From: Megascapheus bottae
Lineage: Eukaryota; Chordata; Mammalia; Rodentia; Geomyidae
DNA length: 64,000 bases
Reading direction: 5' to 3'
Assembly (NCBI GenBank): GCA_024803745.1
Contig: JANJXV010000192.1
Location: forward strand, 124,001 to 188,000
A program made the translations under genes and the position numbers. Positions 57,870 to 64,000 of this stretch are shown one piece after another (the stretch's first letter is position 1; each line of letters opens with the position of its first letter). The notes beneath the pieces were generated by a model that was given only the letters and a program-made list of their open reading frames with translations, had not been told where the DNA came from and made no database searches.

Positions 57870-58425
57870 GCTTTTTTCTTGTTGTGGGGCTTGGACTCTG
57901 GGCCTGGGCATTGTCCCTGGGCTCTTCAGCTTAAGGCTACTTCCCTAGTCTTTGAGCTTCAGTGCCACTTCTGGTTTTCTAGGGGTTAATTAGAGATAAG
58001 AGTATAATGGTCTTCAGGGGGGGGGTGGAAAATACTAAAAGTGATTACATTGTACACTTGACATGAGTGGCTTGTATGGATGTATATGATTTATATCACA
58101 ATAAAGCTACAGAGAGAAAGAATTTATCCTAAAGTATTTGCTCTAGAAAACAAGACTATAGATGTGACATTGATTTGTGATAACACTGAGATAGTAAGTT
58201 GCTTCTCATTGTAATTTAAAGCTAGCACTTTGCCATCTCATCATGGCCCAATTTCTAGACAACATCTAGTGTTTATCAATCTATATTCTCTTGTCCTCCA
58301 TGTTTTGTTGGCTCCTCCCCACAATAAACCTTTGTCACTCATGAAAAAAAAGTATAATAGTCTTTAGTTCCCAGCCTGGCTTTGAACCATGATCCTCAGG
58401 CATGAGCCATCCCCTGCCCAGATAA
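57870..58425 (-). mobile_element. Composite SINE split by a retroposed insert
   Basis: The right arm (antisense) is at 57874-58014 and a remnant of the left arm is at 58351-58425. They are separated by a 336-bp insert with its own TSD (AGTATAATGGTCTT at 58001-58014; AGTATAATAGTCTT at 58351-58364). The two arms are in the order and orientation of the SINE at 27020-27254. Confidence 0.75.
58015..58350 (+). mobile_element. Retroposed transcript fragment inside a SINE
   Basis: Flanked by a 14-bp TSD (1 mismatch), with AATAAA at 58323-58328 followed about 16 bp later by A8. This is the signature of L1-mediated retroposition of a polyadenylated RNA. The body lacks L1 or SINE features and has a second AATAAA at 58100-58105. 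The source transcript is unknown; it looks like a 3' UTR. Confidence 0.7.
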
Positions 58426-58454
58426 GATCAAATTTCCACTTAGTTAACATTAAC

Positions 58455-58650
58455 AATCTTTTTTTGCCAGTCCTGGGGCTTGAACTCAGGGCTTGAGCAT
58501 TGTCCTTGGGCTTTCTCAAGGCTAGAGCTTTACCAATTGAGCCACAGCACCATTTCAGGCTTTCTCTATGTATGTGGTACCAAGGGATTGAAGCCAGGTC
58601 TTTGTGTAAGCTAGGCAAGTACTCTATCACAAGGCCAAACTCCCAGACCC
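58455..58650 (-). mobile_element. Dimeric ID-like SINE
   Basis: Antisense arms on +: TGGGGCTTGAACTCAGGGC then GAGCCACAGCACC, and a second arm GGTACCAAGGGATTGAAGCC ... AGTACTCTATCAC. It is the same architecture as the SINE at 62288. Confidence 0.75.
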
Positions 58651-59340
58651 TTGGTTAACATTATTAAAAAGCAACATATAATTTTTCTCCATGAGTATCA
58701 CAGAATCTCAGATATATCTTCTGTGTAAAATAATATTTTCAACTTAGAATTCATGCTCACACAGAAATTCCATTTCACTTTCATGAGTGATCTTTGACCT
58801 TGAAATGAAAATGAAATCTGTTCATTCACCTCTAAATACCACAAAGGCTCACCACTATAAAATACATTGTTATTTCACAGTATTACTTCAATACAGTTTA
58901 TTTAAGTGTCATGGGCTATGTAGAAAATATGAACCAATCCTCTGGAACTTTTAGATCATGTTTCCTTTTTCAACTCACCTGTTAAAAATCTCTTCTTTGA
59001 AAGGATAACAGAAAATAATTAGAGATGCTCAGGCTTCAAGAGAAACAGAAAAAATTCTCTTGAAGCAGTATACTCATGGTGAGATGCTGACAGCAACACT
59101 GATATGTGTTATAGGGTCTCTTAGATTTCCTAGCAGCCACACAGAAGAAAGAAACAATAATGCCCACAAGGAAAAGTAGTCAACCCAAGCTATTATTAAG
59201 AGAAGAAAAGTAGTTTTTTAAATTATAAGGTAACTGAGTCATAAGAATATGAGAATCTGATAGCAAAAGAAAGACCAGAGCAATGGACTTAAAACTGAGT
59301 TTGCTAACCAAATGGTTAGAAACTTAGGTCAAAACTTGTT
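58651..59340. other. Intergenic
   Basis: AT-rich, nothing recognised. Confidence 0.55.
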
Positions 59341-59367
59341 GAGACAGAGAGAGAGAGAGAGAAAGAG

Positions 59368-59424
<57 letters not shown>
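59341..59424. repeat. (GA)n microsatellite
   Basis: About 80 bp of GA dinucleotides with GAAA interruptions. Confidence 0.95.
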
Positions 59425-59430
<6 letters not shown>

Positions 59431-59900
59431 GAGAGCAAGCAGAGTCCCCTGCAAGGATGAGATTCCTCCATCCATCCCAGGTTTCAGCACCATTTGTCAG
59501 GAAAGATCAAATGGACAAAAGAAAAGAAAGGGGGGACTGAGACCTCAACAGATCAGGTCAGATTTTAATCACTGCTGAAGAGAGGCACCAAGCAGCACCC
59601 GTGGGCTGGGAGATGAGAGGAGTGCAGAGAGGAACTCTGGGGCTCTGTACAGGCACATGAGCTGCAGCAGATTACAGACATTATGAAGAGCACTTAGGTC
59701 AAAAGCTATGCTACCCCTATTGTGACAGAAAAGAATGGCTTTTTTTTAGATAAGTCAGTGGTGATGTTTTTACTGTTCCACTTTGGGGTGGAGATTTCTC
59801 TGACTGGAGGTTGGGGAAGATGGGCAGTGGGCCTGGGGGTGTTACTGAGGAGCGTGAGAACAAGGCAGATTCTCATCATATAATGATTTCTAATTTATCC
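59425..59900. other. Intergenic
   Basis: No gene or repeat family recognised. Confidence 0.5.
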
Positions 59901-59932
<32 letters not shown>

Positions 59933-59962
59933 ATGTGTGTGTGTTTGCGTGTGCGCACGTGT
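59901..59962. repeat. (TG)n microsatellite
   Basis: TG run with GCATG, TTGCG and GCGCACG interruptions. Alternating purine-pyrimidine, so Z-DNA prone. Confidence 0.93.
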
Positions 59963-61377
59963 TGTAATTATATTCTTCCCGTTTAAGACAATTTCTTGAT
60001 AGGTACTCAAAGCTGGCTTGGAATTCAGGATCCTACTGTCTCAAGACCCTAAAATGCAGGTGTCTATTCACTGCTTTGCATCTTTCTTTCAATGCTAAGT
60101 TTTCTGCCTGGAATAAAACTTGTGTGAATTTAGACAAATTATATTGCTTCACTATGGTTTATGTTCTCCATTCTAATATAGAGAAAATGATATAATCTCC
60201 GAGGATTTTTCTGAGAAATTCAGGTTGTCATATTTCCACTTTTGCTAGAGGACAGGCATATTACAAAAACTTTTAAAACAATAGATATGTTTCTTTTATA
60301 AGAATGGGCTAGACATCACAGCATTTTCTTTGTCTTTAGTTTTCATTTGCCAGAACAAGCTCAAAGTTTATAAAGATTACTCCAATTTGCATATCTGGGA
60401 ATTAGAAACCTTATCTATTCAAAAAGTCTCAATTCAAATAACAAAGCCTCACTGGTCAGGCTTCAATGGCCAAAGAAAACAAAGCTCTAGAATCATAGAC
60501 TTTTTGGCAAAGTGTACAGAACTCATCTGGCATTCATGAACTAAAAATGTCACATGAGGACTGGGAAAAAAATCTTGATTATAGAAGATGAAATTCTCAT
60601 TTCTTCCAACAAATTTATTGATTCTTTTTACTTCTGATCTTTTTCCACAATTTCCCACTCATTTTTCACAAAACAGAAAGCTCAGAGTACATTCAGAATA
60701 AAAACTGTTTCTTACCTCTACTTTCCTAAAAATTGTCAAGTCATCTCTCTCCCCCAGGACAGAATTGGCCAACAAATTTGAAAATTAGGTTTCATTTGTC
60801 TACCAACTGAAGAACTCAAGAACATACCCATTAATCTGCCTACTATTTTTTATCATCTTTCTATGTATGGATAAATTTTCCATATGCCATCTTACAATAG
60901 TCTATCATGAGAATATTTGATAGTTGTAGTATGCATTCATTGTTTTATTCAAAACTACAGGCTAATGCTTAAAAGTACACACCAAGAGGCTCATATTGAT
61001 TAAACACAAAGATAATAAAGATCATAAAACCCCCACAATAAGCAAAGCAATAATAAAACTATATCAATTTAACCCTCCTAGTTACCATAGTCAACAAAAT
61101 CTTATGTCAACAGATGAATCCTATTGTTTTTTCCAGAGTGAACACTTGGCTTTACCCATGAGAGGCTCTATATGGGGCAGAATAGAGTCCTATTTGACAC
61201 TCAGTGGCTTTGGCAACTGGCATCACTGCTTAATGATCTATGCAGTAATATTCTTCATTTGTCATTTACCGTTTCTAAATTATAAACAAGTCAAAGATCA
61301 GCAATTATCCAGTACTTTGGGCTTTAGTCAAAATACATTCACTGGGTATATTTGTCATACTTCAATTCCACAAGAGC
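59963..61377. other. Intergenic, with a possible SINE fragment
   Basis: 59990-60062 resembles an antisense B1-like arm (AAGCTGGCTTGGAATTCAGG). The remainder is unassigned. A 145-codon + frame at 60996-61433 runs into L1 3' sequence and is not a gene. Confidence 0.5.
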
Positions 61378-61584
61378 AGATAGAGATTTCTTTTTTTTTA
61401 ATTTATTTTTTATTGTATTTAATAAAAGGGTAACGTGATATTTGCCAGATAGAAGGTGCATTAATTCACATACATTGATACCCTTCCACATGTCTTGGTC
61501 CCATTACCCTCCCCCCTACCCCCGTCATGGCTTTCCCCCCTTCCCTGTCCAATTTCAAGTAACCAAATACAAAGATAGAGATTT
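61378..61584 (-). mobile_element. Short L1 3' end insertion (minus)
   Basis: About 170 bp of L1 3' UTR in antisense (T-rich tail 61390-61412, C-rich tract about 61500-61545). The 12-bp TSD AGATAGAGATTT is at 61378-61389 and 61573-61584. Confidence 0.9.
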
Positions 61585-62285
61585 TTGAGTTAAACTTTCT
61601 GTAGTTTTTTCTATTTTTGTAGCTTATTATTTGGTTGTTATTATGAAGATGATGTACAGAGGGTTACGATGTCATAAGTTAGGTGAAGAGTACATTTCTC
61701 TTTGGATAAAGGCACCCTTTCATCTCTCCCTTTTTGTCTTCTTGTCCCTCACACAGGTTGTATAGCTCCTTTTCAACATAGTGTTTATTGAGTACCATTG
61801 CCATCACTTTTATTATTTTTAATAACAACCACAAGACCACATTCTACTGCAGATAAATCATCCATCTCTAGTTAAATACATAGGAATCAGCCAGGAATGC
61901 AAAAATAAAATATATTTGTTCAATCCAAAAGAACAATTACAGTGTTGGCTTTCTAAGTGCAAACGTGATTACATAATGCCTTATTGGAGAGATTAAAATA
62001 TATCTCTTATGTATCCATTCAAAATATTATCAAAATTATCTTTCTCATTAAAAATCCATTATAGATCCAAGAGTAAAATTTTTGATTAAATATATGATTT
62101 TTAAAGGAGATGTGAAATACAGTGACACAGAACATAACCCATCATCAAAGAAGTAGGAATCCAAGTTCAGTGCTTCTTTAAAGGGTGAAAGACATAATCT
62201 ACTGTATTAGTTAAGATGCAGGTGCTGCAAGTGAGATAAACTCATTCTGGAGTGCTCCCTGCAAAAGGATTGTGTGTGGGGGGAG
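61585..62285. other. Intergenic
   Basis: AT-rich. Nothing recognised. Confidence 0.55.
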
Positions 62286-62287
62286 TG

Positions 62288-62490
62288 GGAGGGCAGGAGT
62301 TTGGCCTAGTGATAGAGTGCTTGCCTTGCAAGCATGAAGAACCAGGTTCAATTCCTCGGTACCACATACATAGAAAAAAGCTGGAAGTGGTTCTGAGGCT
62401 CAAGTGGTAGAGCTCTAGCCTTGAGAAAACCCAAAGACAGTGCTCAGGCCCTGAGCTCAGGCTCAGGACTGGCAAAAACAAAAAAAAAGG
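62288..62490 (+). mobile_element. Dimeric ID-like SINE
   Basis: First arm with A-box TAGTGATAGAGTGCTTGCC and B-box GGTTCAATTCC (tRNA-like), a short linker, a second arm CAAGTGGTAGAGCTCTAGCC, then an A-rich tail (62473-62488). RNA polymerase III type promoter by family. Confidence 0.8.
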
Positions 62491-63033
62491 ATGGTGTGAG
62501 CCATCCTTTTCTTGGTAACCTAGAGCTAACCCAGTTTTCCTCTTTTTCTTGTTTATTGTAGTTAAGAATGACTGAGTAAGGTGCATTATCCTATGACAGC
62601 AGCGGCTCTATTCCTGTCTCCTATAGCAACCAGGATATGTGATGCTTTTGTCAGTAGATTGTTCCTCTGGTGTATAGCCTGAGGCAGGCTGTTTTCTGAG
62701 GTTGGTTAGCTTCAGTGCAAGTGGAAAATGCACAGACAATACCTTATTACCATGTAAACTTTCCTGAGTCTTGGGAAACCATCTTGCCCTGCATCATAGA
62801 CTGGCTGCCTACAGATGGACTTTGGTACATATCTGTAGGTGATTGAACCAATGCACTACATGTAATATGCTATGTGGGGAAAGATTCTAAACCTTGCAAA
62901 AAAACGTTAAGCTGACTGTATCATCTACCTACCCTTAAACTGATTGCAGGTAATTTGTATGTGCACATTCTATTTCACTGGATTCATACATGCTATAACC
63001 CGTTCACATTGGACCGGTTTCACAGAAGACTAG
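62491..63033. other. Intergenic
   Basis: Nothing recognised. Confidence 0.5.
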
Positions 63034-63061
63034 AGAGGGAGGGAGGGAGGGAGGGAGGGAG

Positions 63062-63150
<89 letters not shown>
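63034..63150. repeat. (GGGA)n then (GA)n purine tract
   Basis: About 115 bp of uninterrupted purines on +, changing from GGGA tetramers to GA dimers. Triplex-forming potential. Confidence 0.95.
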
Positions 63151-63152
<2 letters not shown>

Positions 63153-64000
63153 TTTGAGCAATATTACATTACATGTCCACAGCAGTTTAGAGATGTACAC
63201 TTCCAAGTTAAAGTGGACAATTATGGACCAAAACCCACAAACTTTCTCTTGTTCAGTGCCTTTTCACCAGCACCTAGACCACATATTGGCAGTCTATATA
63301 GAGGGGAAGGAAAAGTATTGGCTGGATGAATTGACTCATTAATAAATAACACTATACGGTGTGAAAAAAGTTCCTTTGGGTTTTGTTTTGTTTTATTTTG
63401 TTTTTACCCAATTCAATCCTTTTGAATTATTGACCACACAACCTTGGTGGCCTGTTTGGAATCTTAAGTAACTCTTGTAAGTCTTCACGAAGAGAAGATG
63501 GAGAGCCTTCAATATATGTCATATGGATTTTGCAATTTGATCTTTGTACCCCTTTTCTATACAGAGAATCTCTGACCTATTTTCTCAAGTGTGCAGTTAG
63601 TTGACGTTAATAATGAACTTGTGCTGACTATAAATCAAGTGTGAAGCAGCTGCTTTAACCTGGTCCCTCAAAAAACATTTTCAATTCCACCAGCATACAA
63701 ATGAGTGTTGTAAATAGGATTTATTGGGGGAGCTTCTATGCTGAGAGGTCCCTAATAAATATTTCAGAAGCAAGAACTAAAGAAGACAATAAGTTTGAGA
63801 CAAATGATGGTAATGTTAATGGCAAAATGTCAGAAAGGTATTCAAGGTTTTCAAGCTTTATGTATTTTCCTTCAAAAGATGAGCTTTTGAGCAATTTCAT
63901 GTGTCTATTATACCCAACTTTTATTAGAGTCCTCAGGGAGTTTTCAGAATGCTCAAGTGAACAAATTCTATCCCTCTCAATGTTCCTGCGTTTTCTGGAG
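63151..64000. other. Intergenic to window end
   Basis: Includes a TTTTG-type simple run at 63379-63407. No gene recognised. Confidence 0.55.

Noticed and set aside
60996..61433. 145-codon + frame
   Set aside because: Its end is read through the T-rich tail and antisense 3' UTR of an L1 insertion, so it is composite by chance.

Overview
This window looks like nuclear DNA from a rodent. Evidence: several young L1 retrotransposons with closely related ORF1/ORF2 remnants, many ID-like (tRNA-derived) and B1-like SINEs often fused in one unit, and a class II (betaretrovirus-like) endogenous retrovirus. A long degenerate TTAGGG array inside satellite DNA recalls the TTAGGG-based MS satellite described from kangaroo rats (Dipodomys), so a heteromyid/geomyoid rodent is my best guess. 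That guess is an inference. I recognise no single-copy host gene or exon anywhere in the window.

Layout. 1-17.5 kb is tandem satellite DNA with a monomer of about 268 bp, organised into higher-order blocks (about 0.92 kb and 2.5-2.7 kb). It is split by two telomere-like (TTAGGG)n tracts at 2452-2569 and 8815-14434, which join the satellite at the same monomer position on both sides. 17.5-25.5 kb is a minus-strand L1 (L1-A). It has lost its 3' end at the satellite border but keeps ORF1, most of ORF2 and a long CpG-rich 5' UTR. A plus-strand, 5'-truncated L1 (L1-C, 21259-24003) sits in that 5' UTR and is flanked by a perfect 15-bp target-site duplication (TSD).

25.5-41.5 kb is intergenic DNA with short L1 3' ends, SINEs and simple repeats. 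It also holds a minus-strand L1 (L1-B, 31205-34838, 15-bp TSD) in which about 2.4 kb of ORF2 is deleted without losing the frame. 41510-50467 is a complete proviral skeleton. Its two 311-bp LTRs differ at 3 sites, and it has a 6-bp TSD, a lysine-tRNA-type primer binding site, gag, a fused dUTPase-protease-RT frame, RNase H-integrase and a polypurine tract, but no env. A textbook slippery heptamer with an H-type pseudoknot lies at the gag-pro overlap. Four frame breaks interrupt gag and pol.

50.5-64 kb holds another 5'-truncated minus L1 (L1-D), an old degraded L1, several SINEs, a SINE interrupted by a retroposed transcript fragment with its own TSD and poly(A) signal, an unidentified pseudogene-like stretch, and long GA, TG and GGGA/GA microsatellites.

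Functionally this is a repeat-dominated, probably heterochromatin-bordering region. The coding sequences are retroelement machinery (RNA-binding ORF1p, endonuclease/reverse transcriptase ORF2p, retroviral Gag-Pro-Pol), all visibly broken. What remains informative is insertion history, junctions and RNA signals.
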